Positions 1 to 6,838 of a DNA stretch of 42,324 bases are shown piece after piece. Under the pieces are notes generated by a model. The model did no database searches. It saw only the letters and a list, made by a program, of their open reading frames with translations, and was not told where the DNA came from. The stretch is from Desulfovibrionaceae bacterium (GTDB taxonomy: Bacteria > Desulfobacterota > Desulfovibrionia > Desulfovibrionales > Desulfovibrionaceae): contig JADFXV010000020.1 in NCBI GenBank assembly GCA_015233395.1, positions 1 through 42,324 of the forward strand, in the 5' to 3' direction. Positions within the stretch are counted from its first letter, which is position 1; each line of letters starts with the position of its first letter. The position numbers and the translations under genes are program-made.

Positions 1-300
1 GGATGCGCCGGTCGCGCCGGACGGCGCGGCGCCGGCCGCGCGTTCCGGGCCTTGCGAACGTTTCTGCTTGGTTTCGGCCTCGGCGTATTGGTGGAGTTTG
101 GACGCGGGCCCGGCCTTGGGCGGCGGCTCCCGCCTTGGCATGCTAAGCGACTGCAGGGCCGGGGTGATCAGAATGCTGGCCAGCAGGATGCCCATGATCG
201 CGGTCACGCCGGCTCCCAAGGCGAAGATGCCGAACTTGATCTTGGGCCAGCGTTTGCGATTGGGGTCGAAAAATACGGGATGCGGACGCGACGGGGTCAT
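1..300 (-). CDS. N-terminal fragment of a membrane-anchored protein, possibly polysaccharide deacetylase/glycosyltransferase
   Basis: The first 100 codons are present and the rest lies beyond the window edge. The N-terminus carries a short basic stretch (HPVFFDPNRKRWPKIKFG), then one hydrophobic segment at about residues 24-45 ending near ITPALQSL. A Pro/Ala/Lys-rich linker follows, which would lie outside the membrane. From memory, multi-domain polysaccharide deacetylase / GH18 / family 2 glycosyltransferase proteins begin this way (FDP near the N-terminus, anchor, then an NPxLP-like motif). The catalytic part is not visible, so the function is a guess and a generic single-pass membrane protein is possible. 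The ATG at 300 has no clear Shine-Dalgarno sequence. The gene lies 50 nt past the terminator of tatA and on the same strand. Confidence 0.5.
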   Translation of the reverse strand, partial: MTPSRPHPVFFDPNRKRWPKIKFGIFALGAGVTAIMGILLASILITPALQSLSMPRREPPPKAGPASKLHQYAEAETKQKRSQGPERAAGAAPSGATGAS

Positions 301-349
301 GGTCTTGGGTGAGCGTTCGATGATAATGAAGGCGAAAACGCGGGTGGGA

Positions 350-417
350 AAAAAAGCCCGGGGGACGACGCTTTCCGGGAGCCTCTGGCGCCGGGTCCGC
401 GTTTCCCACCGGGCTTT
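350..417 (-). terminator. Terminator of tatA
   Basis: On the minus strand, a 9-bp stem AAAGCCCGG / CCGGGCTTT closes a long GC-rich loop and is followed by a run of T. It starts about 10 nt after the tatA stop codon. The large loop makes it weaker than a textbook terminator. Confidence 0.5.
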
Positions 418-426
418 GCGTTCATA

Positions 427-711
427 TTATCCGTGGGTGTGATCTTTGTCGGCCGGAGCTTGCGCGGCGGTCTGGGCCGGCGCCTGGGGAGCCTGCGGGG
501 CGGCCGGAGGGATCTGTTCGGTCTTCGGGGCCTGGGCGGGGGGGGCGGTGTCCTTGTGCGTCACGTCTTCCTCGGACATGGCCTTCTTGAAATCCTTGAT
601 GCTCTTGCCGAGGTCCTTGCCGATATTGCCGAGCCTGCCCGGGCCGAAGATCAAGATGACCACGACCAGAATGATGAGCAGGTGCATCGGCTGGAAAAGT
701 CCTGAACCCAT
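427..711 (-). CDS. tatA: Twin-arginine translocase subunit TatA
   Basis: This 94-residue protein forms the pore-like element of the Tat system, which exports folded proteins (in sulfate reducers, periplasmic hydrogenases and cofactor-bearing enzymes). It has one N-terminal membrane helix (HLLIILVVVILIFGPGRLG), the FGPGRL hinge, an amphipathic helix (GKDLGKSIKDFKKAM), an acidic patch SEED, and a Pro/Ala/Gln-rich disordered tail ending in HTHG. The start at 711 was chosen because GGAGG lies 7 nt upstream. An upstream extension to 792 is open but contains the promoter. The family is TatA/E rather than TatB, given the short length and the FKKAM motif. No tatB or tatC is in the window. Confidence 0.92.
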   Translation of the reverse strand: MGSGLFQPMHLLIILVVVILIFGPGRLGNIGKDLGKSIKDFKKAMSEEDVTHKDTAPPAQAPKTEQIPPAAPQAPQAPAQTAAQAPADKDHTHG

Positions 712-763
712 GGGTGCGCCTCCGTTTTGCCGATCGCCCCGGGCGATCGTATTTCTTTCAAAA

Positions 764-792
764 GCCTTACACTCCGGCGCCTGTTTTGGCAA
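764..792 (-). promoter_or_regulatory. Candidate sigma-70 promoter of tatA
   Basis: On the minus strand TTGCCA (787-792), a 17-nt spacer and TAAGGC (764-769) precede tatA. The predicted start near 757 would place a small hairpin (731-749, CGATCGCC-CCG-GGCGATCG) in the 5' UTR. The -10 box is a poor match, but the TAAGG form recurs at other promoters in the window. Confidence 0.4.
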
Positions 793-834
793 CCCGTATA
801 TTGCCGTCCCGGGGTCGCGCCGCCGCGCGCGGCG

Positions 835-1953
835 TCAGGCGAGCTTGATGACGACGTTTTTTTTGTACAACGCCCAGGCGGGCAAAAACAGCAGGCCCAA
901 AAAGCCCAGGGACCAGGCCGCGGAATGAAGAGACGGATTAGCCCCGAACACGTTCGTCGCGGCGAAGGTGAAATCATGCAGGCTTTGCAGCTTGCCCGGT
1001 CCACCAGGGACTTCGATCCGGTACAGGATCACGGCGAGAATTTCCGAGGCCAGGTAGATCGCCAGGGAATTGACGCCCATGGCCAAAAACGGCTTGGTCC
1101 CGGCCGTATTGCCGCGCAGGTCCATCCACCAGTAGCAAAGAACCAGGAACATCACCGCCGCCCCGGCCACGAACAGGACAAAAGAGCTGGTGAACAGGTT
1201 CTTGTTGATGGGCAGGTCGTAATCGAGCAGCAGGCCGGAGAGGTGCATCAAAAAGCCGTACGAAAAGACCCGGCCCAGACTGGTGGGGTCGGCGAGCTTC
1301 AGCCAGCGTCCGCACAGCGCCCCGATCAGCCCCAAGGCCGTGGCCGGGACGGTGGACAAGATTCCTTCGGGGTCCCACTCGGTGTCGTATTCCCAGATGT
1401 GGCCGTACAGGAGTTTCTGGTCCAGCCAGCCTTGCAGGTTGACGGTCAAGTCGTGGTCCGGATAGCCATGGCCCGGCACGGGCGCGAAACGCAAAACCAG
1501 CCAATAGCCCGCTAGGACCGAGACGACGATTGCAAGCAGCCCCTTGTCGCCGAGGCGCACGTGCAGCCAGAGAACTCCGAGATAGACCAGGGCGATTCGC
1601 TGCAACACCCCCGGGATGCGCAGGTGCGCCAGGTCGAAAAACGGAAAGGCGTTCATGAAAAGCCCGAGCGCGAACAGCACGGCCGCGCGCCGCAAGGCCT
1701 TGGCCCAGAACCCTCCGACCCGGCGGGCCAGGACCTTTTGCCTGTTCACCGACAAGGCGACGGAAACGCCGATCAGAAAGAGAAAAATGGGGAACACGAA
1801 ATCGGTGAGCGTCCAGCCGTTCCACTTGGCGTGCGTCAAAACCGGAAAGACGTGCATGACGTCCCCGGGATTGTTGGCCAGGATCATCCAGGCGATGGTC
1901 GCGCCGCGTATGAAGTCGACCGAAATCAGCCGCGTTTTCTTCTGTTCGATCAT
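835..1953 (-). CDS. NagX/HGSNAT-like transmembrane acyltransferase (DUF5009 type)
   Basis: This 372-residue polytopic membrane protein of about ten helices begins KTRLISVDFIRGATIAWMIL. That is the hallmark start of the family containing heparan-alpha-glucosaminide N-acetyltransferase and bacterial NagX (commonly RxxSxDxxRGxxi). Further family features are LTDFVFPIFLFLIG, GVLQRIALVY and a hydrophobic C-terminal half. Members are thought to move acyl groups onto sugars across the membrane, but the bacterial substrate is usually unknown. The start codon lies 21 nt after the stop of the upstream MgtE-like gene, so it may be the last gene of the metal-transport operon, although its role there is not obvious. 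No strong Shine-Dalgarno sequence is seen. Confidence 0.75.
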   Translation of the reverse strand: MIEQKKTRLISVDFIRGATIAWMILANNPGDVMHVFPVLTHAKWNGWTLTDFVFPIFLFLIGVSVALSVNRQKVLARRVGGFWAKALRRAAVLFALGLFMNAFPFFDLAHLRIPGVLQRIALVYLGVLWLHVRLGDKGLLAIVVSVLAGYWLVLRFAPVPGHGYPDHDLTVNLQGWLDQKLLYGHIWEYDTEWDPEGILSTVPATALGLIGALCGRWLKLADPTSLGRVFSYGFLMHLSGLLLDYDLPINKNLFTSSFVLFVAGAAVMFLVLCYWWMDLRGNTAGTKPFLAMGVNSLAIYLASEILAVILYRIEVPGGPGKLQSLHDFTFAATNVFGANPSLHSAAWSLGFLGLLFLPAWALYKKNVVIKLA

Positions 1954-1974
1954 GTTCGCCGGCCTGGTGACGCC

Positions 1975-3255
1975 TTAAACACAGCGGTGCGCCAGCCGCA
2001 GCGCGTCTTTTTGCAGGACGACGCCCAGGAGCAGTCCGGAGTCGTCGACGACCGGCATGGCCCGAAACAGGTACTTGTCGAATTTCTCGGCGGCCTGGGC
2101 GAGCGTGGCGCCGGGTTTGAGGCATTTCACCCGTCCGGTCATGATTTCGTCCAGGCGCTGGGGCGGGGCGGCGCGCAGGATGGCGTGGTAATCGGCCACT
2201 CCGGCGAGCTTTCCGTCGGGGGAAACGACGTAGACATACCAGATGGCGTCCGCGTCCCGGGCGACGTCCCTGTACCGCGCGAGCACCTCGGCCACGGTGG
2301 TTTCAGGAAGGAATTGAACGTAATTCGAGATGGCGTAGTCCAGGATGTTTTTTTCGCGCGCGCGAAGCAACGATTCGATCTTGTCCGTCCGGTCTTTGGC
2401 TTCGATCAAGGCCAGAATATCGCCGGCGTCCGTCTCGCGCAGGCCCGACAGGACGTCGGCCGCCTGGGCCGGGGTCATGTCCTCGATGAGCGCGGCGGCC
2501 TTCGTGTCGCCGACGGCGCCGATGATCGCGCGCTGCACCAGGGGTTTGACTTCCTCCAGGGTGTCGGACGCTTTTTGCTCGTCGAGCTGGTTGAAAACGT
2601 TCAGACGCTGATCCGGGTTTAATTCTTCAAGGATATCGGCGATATCAACGGGGTGGATGCCCGCAAGATTGCTTTTGAGCACGCTCAATTGCAGCCTGCC
2701 GGGAAAATTCCCCATGTCCGGGGAAAGCGGCTGGACATATTTCCAGGAGATGAGCCCGCCGCGCCGGTTCGCAATAAAAGCGAGATTGTTGAGCCAGTCG
2801 GCCAGGAATGCCAGGCCGATCCTTCGGAGCAAGCTCGCCCGGCGGGGGTCCGCATCGCCGGCGACCAGCCCGTCCGGGGTCTGGATAAGCCTTATATCGT
2901 AGACCACCTCGATTTCGTGATCCCGCATGTCCACGATCATCGTATTCAGGATATGGCCGCGCAAAAGCGCCAGGCCTCCTCGGCCGTAGCGCGCGAATTG
3001 TTCCAAAGTCGCCCCCGGGTCCGTCGCGGCCGCGTGGAAATGGCCGCCGGTGAACCCGGCTGCGTATTCAATCGGAATAACGAGATTCTTATTGCCGAAG
3101 GAAGGCTCGACCACGATATGCGTGACAGGCGGAAACATTGCGGCGGCGTTGACCGCCAAGTCGTCCAGCCGGCCGATGGCTTTGCCGTTCCAGAATACTT
3201 TCTTCCCCAGGATCTGGCTTAGGAAAAAGGAGTTTTCGATTTTTTGGTCGGCCAT
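1975..3255 (-). CDS. Soluble PRC-barrel / MgtE-N / CBS-pair protein (second copy)
   Basis: This 426-residue soluble protein has three parts. Residues 10-95 form a PRC-barrel-like domain (ILGKKVFWNGKAIGRLDDL). Residues about 190-285 form an MgtE intracellular N domain made of short helical repeats (IHPVDIADILEELNPDQR, DTLEEV, DMTPAQAADVLSGL). Residues about 300-420 form a CBS pair (ETTVAEVLARYR, GVADYHAIL, AMPVVDDSGLLLGVV). In MgtE channels the N and CBS domains sit in the cytosol and bind Mg2+ to gate the pore. This protein has no membrane helices, so it cannot be the channel. It is a paralogue of the gene at 3349-4614 and less acidic than that copy. By inference it senses Mg2+ and acts on the NRAMP-like transporter of the operon. 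A weak AGGAA precedes the start. Confidence 0.85.
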   Translation of the reverse strand: MADQKIENSFFLSQILGKKVFWNGKAIGRLDDLAVNAAAMFPPVTHIVVEPSFGNKNLVIPIEYAAGFTGGHFHAAATDPGATLEQFARYGRGGLALLRGHILNTMIVDMRDHEIEVVYDIRLIQTPDGLVAGDADPRRASLLRRIGLAFLADWLNNLAFIANRRGGLISWKYVQPLSPDMGNFPGRLQLSVLKSNLAGIHPVDIADILEELNPDQRLNVFNQLDEQKASDTLEEVKPLVQRAIIGAVGDTKAAALIEDMTPAQAADVLSGLRETDAGDILALIEAKDRTDKIESLLRAREKNILDYAISNYVQFLPETTVAEVLARYRDVARDADAIWYVYVVSPDGKLAGVADYHAILRAAPPQRLDEIMTGRVKCLKPGATLAQAAEKFDKYLFRAMPVVDDSGLLLGVVLQKDALRLAHRCV

Positions 3256-3296
3256 GGGTGTTCCTGATGACGCATCTCGCCTCGCGGCGGCCGCGC

Positions 3297-3324
3297 GAGG
3301 CGGGGAGCTGCGCCCCCCCGCCTC
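3297..3324 (-). other. Intercistronic hairpin between the two MgtE-like genes
   Basis: A 9-bp GC stem (GAGGCGGGG / CCCCGCCTC) lies in the 93-nt gap between the two paralogues. No T-run follows on the minus strand, so it is not a standard terminator. It may affect mRNA stability or the level of the downstream gene. Confidence 0.4.
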
Positions 3325-3348
3325 GGCCGGGCCGTACGAACCGCGCGG

Positions 3349-4614
3349 CTAAGCGTAGTTGTGCTTCAGGCGCATGACGTCTCGGTAGGGGATCACGCCC
3401 TGAATGACGTCGTTGTCGTCCACCACCGGGATGGCCCTGAAAGAGTAGCGTTCGAACATTTCCTCCGCTTCTTTGAGGCTGTCCTTCATGTTCAGGGTCT
3501 TGACGCCCGCGATCATGATCTCGTCCAAGCGCTGTCCGGGTTCGGCGCGCAACACGGTGTGGTAATTCACCACCCCGAGCAGGCGGCTCTCTTCCGAGAC
3601 GATATACAGATACCAGATGACGTCCTTGTCGGCCGCGATCTTGCGGAAGAGCTGAAACACCTCGGCCACCCTGGTTTCCGGAGGAAAGGTGATGATGCTG
3701 TCCGTGGCGAAGTCGGCGAGATCCTTGTCGTGCTCGTCCATGATCGCCTCGATCTTCTCCACCTCCTCCTTGTCGTCCATCAGGGCCATGATGTCGTCGG
3801 CGTCGGCGGCCGGCAGGACGGAGAGCACGTCCGCCGCCTGGGCCGGGGTCATCTCGTCGATGAGGTCGGCGGCCTTTTCGTCGCCGATGCTTTCGATGAT
3901 TTCGCGCTGCACTCTCGGTTCGATCTCCTCCAGGGTGTCGGAGGCCTTCTCCAGGTCCAGTTCGTTGAAGATGGCCAGGCGCTGTTCGTGCTCCATCTCT
4001 TCGAGGATGTCGGCCAGGTCCACGGGGTGGATTTCCGGGAGCTTCTCCTTGAGGACGTTGAGCTTGAGGTTTCCCGAGAAACGGCTGAGCTCCGGCGACA
4101 GGGGCTGGACGTATTTCCAGGAGATGGGCTCGTCGGCCAGGGTGGCGGCCAGCCGGTTGATGAAGTTGGCCAGGCCCTTAAGCCCGATGCGGTGCAAAAA
4201 GCGGTAGCGGGAGCAATCCACGTCGCTGACGTAGAGCTTGTCCCCGCGCCTGCTCAGGCGCACGTCGTAGACCACCTCGACCTCGTGGTCTTCGAGGTCC
4301 ACGATCTTTTTGTCCAGGATGTGATCCTGCAGCAGGACCAGCCCGTCGAAGTCGTCCTTCTCTCGGCTTTCCAGGCTGTCCATGCGCACGTTCACCTCGC
4401 GTTCGGCCAAGTCCACGTCCGGCCAGGGAACAAGCAGCGACTTGTAGCCGAAGGAGCGCGAGACGACGATCCCCGTGACCTCGGGCACGGCCCCGGTTTC
4501 CTGGATGACGATATCGTCGAGTTTGCCGATTTTCTTGCCCTTCCACATCACCTTGCGGCCGAGGATTTCCGACAGGAACAGGGGCTTGTCTATGGCGTTG
4601 TGTTGTATGGTCAT
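3349..4614 (-). CDS. Soluble PRC-barrel / MgtE-N / CBS-pair protein (first copy)
   Basis: This 421-residue protein has the same layout as its neighbour at 1975-3255. A PRC-barrel-like N-terminus (ILGRKVMWKGKKIGKLDD) is followed by a middle segment with DHEVEVVYDVRL and then an MgtE N domain (IHPVDLADILEEM, DEMTPAQAADVL). An unusually acidic stretch (ADADDIMALMDDKEEVEK) leads into two CBS motifs ending near residue 418 (FRAIPVVDDNDVIQGVIPY). No membrane segment is present, whereas true MgtE has five helices after the CBS pair. The acidic surface is what one expects of a Mg2+-sensing domain, though binding is not shown. A GAGG box precedes the ATG. The gene follows the NRAMP-like gene and the 59-residue membrane protein in one transcription unit. 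Confidence 0.86.
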   Translation of the reverse strand: MTIQHNAIDKPLFLSEILGRKVMWKGKKIGKLDDIVIQETGAVPEVTGIVVSRSFGYKSLLVPWPDVDLAEREVNVRMDSLESREKDDFDGLVLLQDHILDKKIVDLEDHEVEVVYDVRLSRRGDKLYVSDVDCSRYRFLHRIGLKGLANFINRLAATLADEPISWKYVQPLSPELSRFSGNLKLNVLKEKLPEIHPVDLADILEEMEHEQRLAIFNELDLEKASDTLEEIEPRVQREIIESIGDEKAADLIDEMTPAQAADVLSVLPAADADDIMALMDDKEEVEKIEAIMDEHDKDLADFATDSIITFPPETRVAEVFQLFRKIAADKDVIWYLYIVSEESRLLGVVNYHTVLRAEPGQRLDEIMIAGVKTLNMKDSLKEAEEMFERYSFRAIPVVDDNDVIQGVIPYRDVMRLKHNYA

Positions 4615-4632
4615 GGCGTTTTCCTCTTCATT

Positions 4633-4812
4633 CTAGGCCGTAAGCACGGTGATGAATTTGTACAGCAGCAGCAGCACCAAAAAAAGCAGGTAACACCTCA
4701 GAATCAAGAGACAAATTCTGACCGGCCTGGACACGACCAGGCGGGGCTTGGAGTATTTCAAATTGATCTCGTGGATCGTTTTGAAATTGCGCTCGATGAA
4801 TTTGGCCAGCAT
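4633..4812 (-). CDS. 59-residue single-pass membrane protein
   Basis: This short gene runs from an ATG at 4812 to TAG, with a G-rich ribosome site (AGGGGGG) overlapping the end of the NRAMP-like gene 11 nt upstream. The N-terminal half is basic and amphipathic (MLAKFIERNFKTIHEINLKY, SKPRLVVSRPVR). The C-terminal half is one strongly hydrophobic helix (LLILRCYLLFLVLLLLYKF). Its tight placement between the transporter and its putative sensors suggests a small accessory or regulatory subunit, as seen for several small membrane proteins that bind transporters. No family is recognised, and function is inferred only from position. The ribosome site and the clean helix argue against chance. Confidence 0.7.
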   Translation of the reverse strand: MLAKFIERNFKTIHEINLKYSKPRLVVSRPVRICLLILRCYLLFLVLLLLYKFITVLTA

Positions 4813-4823
4813 GACTCACCCCC

Positions 4824-6101
4824 CTAATTGCCGAACATGTCCGGGAAGAGCGTGCTGACCGCGTACAGCGTGGAGAGCACGACGATCACCGAGACGATGC
4901 CGACGTTGATGATATTTTCAAAGAGATTGTTCGTGTACTTGCCCATGATTTCCTTGTCGTTGAGCAAAAGCAGAAGGAAGACCAGGGCGGCGGGAAGCAG
5001 GGTCACGGCGATGACCTGGACGAACAGGGTGATGATCACCAGCGGCGCGCCGGGAATGAGCACCACCGAGGCCGCCGTGATGAGCGCGAGCAGGTACACG
5101 GCGTAAAACCAGGGCGCTTCCTTGATCCTGTTGTTGAGCGAGTGGGCCCAGCCGAAGATTTCGCCCAGCGCCCAGGAACTGGCCAGCGAGATGCAGATCG
5201 CGCCGAGAAGCCCCGCGTCGAAGAGTCCTATGGCCATGAACACGCCGGCATAGCCGTGTTCGGCGTTGCCCATGAGCATTTTCGAGGCCTGGGCGGCGTC
5301 GTCGATGTCCACGCCGGGCAAAACGGTGCCGACCACGATGATGATGAAGATGGCCACGATCACGGTCAGGATGGAGCCGAGCAGGGTGTCGAACTTGCCG
5401 AAGGGAATGTCTTTTTCGGTCATGCCCTTGTCCACCACGGCGCTTTGCTGGAAGAAGATCATCCAGGGGGCGATGGTGGTGCCGATGTTGGCCATGATGA
5501 AGAAGAAGAACTGGTTGTCCCACTTGCCGCCCGGCAGGTTGGGAAGAAACCCGTGGACCACGTCGGAGGCCGAGGGGTTCACCCAGAAGGCGGCCGGGAT
5601 GTAGATGAGGTTGAGCAGGCAAAAGAGCATGGTGATCTTTTCCCAGGTCCAGTAGCGGCCGTTGAGCACCATAAAGAGCATGAGCAAAATGACGCCGATG
5701 CAGGTGATCCAGGGCGGCACGCCGAAGATGCCCATGGCCGCGGTCATGCCGATGAATTCGGTGATGAGCGTGAGCCAGTCGCAAAACACCAGGTCGGTGA
5801 GCGAGAACCAGCCCCAGAAGTTGCCGAAGTTCTCGAAAATGGCTTGCGCGTGGCCCCGCTTGGTCACCGCTCCCAGGCGCACGGTCATCTCCTGGACGTA
5901 GTAGGCCACGGGCACGAGCAGGACCAGCACCCAGATGAAGCTGCAACCGTATTTGGCCCCGGTGGCCGCGTAGGTGGTGATGCCGCCGGCGTCGTTGTCG
6001 GCGATCATGACCACCAGGCCCGGTCCGGACAGGATCAGGAAGAGCCGGATGGCCTTCCAGCACCGCCGGAAAAGATAGAACAGTTTGGTGATGGGATTCA
6101 T
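4824..6101 (-). CDS. NRAMP-superfamily divalent metal transporter, possibly Mg2+ type
   Basis: This 425-residue protein has about 11 membrane helices and the SLC11/NRAMP fold signature starting at GPGLVVMIADNDAGG (residues 26-40). Two substrate-site motifs differ from the Mn/Fe transporters. Helix 1 has DAGG (37-40) where MntH has DPGN, and helix 6 has APW (211-213) where MntH has MPH. In classical NRAMP the Met is a metal ligand that favours soft metals, and its replacement by Ala in DraNramp lets Mg2+ and Ca2+ through. Loss here points to a hard-metal substrate such as Mg2+, in line with NRAMP-related magnesium transporters and the MgtE-type neighbours. The start at 6101 follows GGAGG at good spacing. 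Upstream codons to 6197 overlap the hairpin leader and are unlikely to be translated. First structural gene of the operon. Confidence 0.85.
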   Translation of the reverse strand: MNPITKLFYLFRRCWKAIRLFLILSGPGLVVMIADNDAGGITTYAATGAKYGCSFIWVLVLLVPVAYYVQEMTVRLGAVTKRGHAQAIFENFGNFWGWFSLTDLVFCDWLTLITEFIGMTAAMGIFGVPPWITCIGVILLMLFMVLNGRYWTWEKITMLFCLLNLIYIPAAFWVNPSASDVVHGFLPNLPGGKWDNQFFFFIMANIGTTIAPWMIFFQQSAVVDKGMTEKDIPFGKFDTLLGSILTVIVAIFIIIVVGTVLPGVDIDDAAQASKMLMGNAEHGYAGVFMAIGLFDAGLLGAICISLASSWALGEIFGWAHSLNNRIKEAPWFYAVYLLALITAASVVLIPGAPLVIITLFVQVIAVTLLPAALVFLLLLLNDKEIMGKYTNNLFENIINVGIVSVIVVLSTLYAVSTLFPDMFGN

Positions 6102-6145
6102 CGCAACCTCCGAATGAATGCTTGCAACGCCGAGCTTCGGGTCCA

Positions 6146-6191
6146 GGCGCCGGCTGTGGTGAGAACGCGCCGGCGGTTGTGAGCCGGCGCG
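6146..6191 (-). promoter_or_regulatory. Three-armed GC-rich alternative hairpins ahead of the NRAMP-like gene
   Basis: In the mRNA sense, arm 1 (6191-6183, CGCGCCGGC) can pair perfectly over 9 bp with arm 2 (6174-6166, GCCGGCGCG). It can also pair over 8 bp with arm 3 (6154-6146, GCCGGCGCC). The two pairings exclude each other. The segment lies between the stop of the upstream leader ORF (6226) and the transporter start (6101). No T-run follows, so control of translation or Rho access is more likely than an intrinsic terminator. Confidence 0.5.
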
Positions 6192-6225
6192 CGGCATTGA
6201 ATAAAAACGTTCCGCTTCCGGGACG

Positions 6226-6378
6226 CTAGGTGGTCATTGGTGGAGGGGGTTCAGCGGCTGCCGCGCGCCGGACCAGGCAACGCCAGGCCATCCGGCGGCC
6301 GGCGGCGGCCAGGACGCAGGCCGAAGACTGGAGGACGCAATGCTCCGGCGAATACAATGCGATGAGGACGTGATGCAT
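6226..6378 (-). CDS. Possible 50-codon leader ORF ending EPPPPMTT
   Basis: An ATG at 6378 with GAGG 7 nt upstream opens a 50-codon frame. It is Cys/Ala/Arg-rich in the middle and ends AAAAEPPPPMTT before TAG. It resembles no known protein. Runs of proline after an acidic residue slow or destabilise translating ribosomes, and proline-containing leader peptides control Mg2+ transporters in enterobacteria (mgtL, corL). Here the Pro run sits 35 nt before the alternative hairpins that precede an NRAMP-like transporter, a position suited to a sensor. It could equally be a chance frame, since GC-rich DNA yields many. Confidence 0.35.
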   Translation of the reverse strand: MHHVLIALYSPEHCVLQSSACVLAAAGRRMAWRCLVRRAAAAEPPPPMTT

Positions 6379-6394
6379 GGGCTGCCTCGTGATT

Positions 6395-6418
6395 GCGCCG
6401 CCGGTTTCGCGGCGGCGC
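6395..6418 (-). other. Hairpin in the transporter leader
   Basis: A perfect 8-bp stem GCGCCGCC / GGCGGCGC with an 8-nt loop lies 17 nt upstream of the second leader ORF. It may block or expose that ORF's ribosome site. Confidence 0.4.
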
Positions 6419-6466
6419 GGAGGCGACCCGGTTCCCGGTGACGGGGCGGGGCGAATACGCGGGCGG

Positions 6467-6547
6467 CTACGAAGCGTCGGACGCCGATTTGGTTGGCCGG
6501 CTGAAAAAAGTACCCGAATGCAAGTCGTTACTGTATGGGTCTTCCAT
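6467..6547 (-). CDS. Possible 26-codon leader peptide starting MEDP
   Basis: This is the first ATG (6547) downstream of the predicted promoter, with GAGG 7 nt upstream in a 5' UTR of about 27 nt. The peptide begins MEDPYSNDLHSG, has two Phe codons in the middle, and stops at TAG (6467). An acidic-acidic-Pro start recalls E. coli MgtL (MEPDPTP...), where acidic/proline codons at the N-terminus destabilise ribosomes when Mg2+ is low and so induce the Mg2+ transporter. The similarity covers only a few residues and is suggestive. The good promoter and ribosome site make translation likely. Confidence 0.45.
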   Translation of the reverse strand: MEDPYSNDLHSGTFFSRPTKSASDAS

Positions 6548-6581
6548 TTCTTTCCTCAAGACTGTTTCGATGGTCGCAGTT

Positions 6582-6610
6582 ACCTTAAACCCTGTCGCGG
6601 CCACTGTCAA
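6582..6610 (-). promoter_or_regulatory. Sigma-70 promoter of the NRAMP/MgtE-like operon
   Basis: A perfect -35 TTGACA (6605-6610), a 17-nt spacer and -10 TAAGGT (6582-6587) lie on the minus strand. Transcription would begin near 6575 and give a leader of about 470 nt before the transporter start. The length implies post-initiation control. Confidence 0.6.
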
Positions 6611-6838
6611 CCACCTTCTTGTCACAATTTTTTAACAAAAACCGCATTGTTTTCGCCATGGGCGGCCGGCGCTTTTGGGGCAGGGACAAGCCCGGACTGG
6701 CCGGGACGCGAAAACAAAGAATTTTGAGTGGGGAGGCTTGCATAATTTTCCCAATAGGGTATTTCATGAAACAAATATCTTTGGAATCGCGCGCGTGTAG
6801 GCGCCAGCAACCCAAACGCAAACCAAAGGAGTCCGCGC

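Noticed and set aside
3361-4827. Open frame of 488 codons antisense to the MgtE-like gene
   Set aside because: It mirrors the third-position bias of the real minus-strand gene, has no ribosome site and no recognisable domain.
6102-6620. M-box (Mg2+) or yybP-ykoY (Mn2+) riboswitch upstream of the NRAMP-like gene
   Set aside because: I looked for the conserved cores of both on the minus strand and did not find them. Small leader ORFs and hairpins are present instead.
6600-6630. Rex-like operator (TTGTCACAATTTTTTAACAA)
   Set aside because: The half-sites are separated by 8 nt rather than 6, and the match is imperfect.
6377-6727. Plus-strand frame of 116 codons in the transporter leader region
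   Set aside because: It has no ribosome site and is low-complexity. The minus-strand promoter and leader explain the region better.
6725-6745. Sigma-54 promoter (GTGGGGAGGCTTGCAT)
   Set aside because: The distance between GG and GC is 10 rather than 12, so it does not fit the -24/-12 rule.
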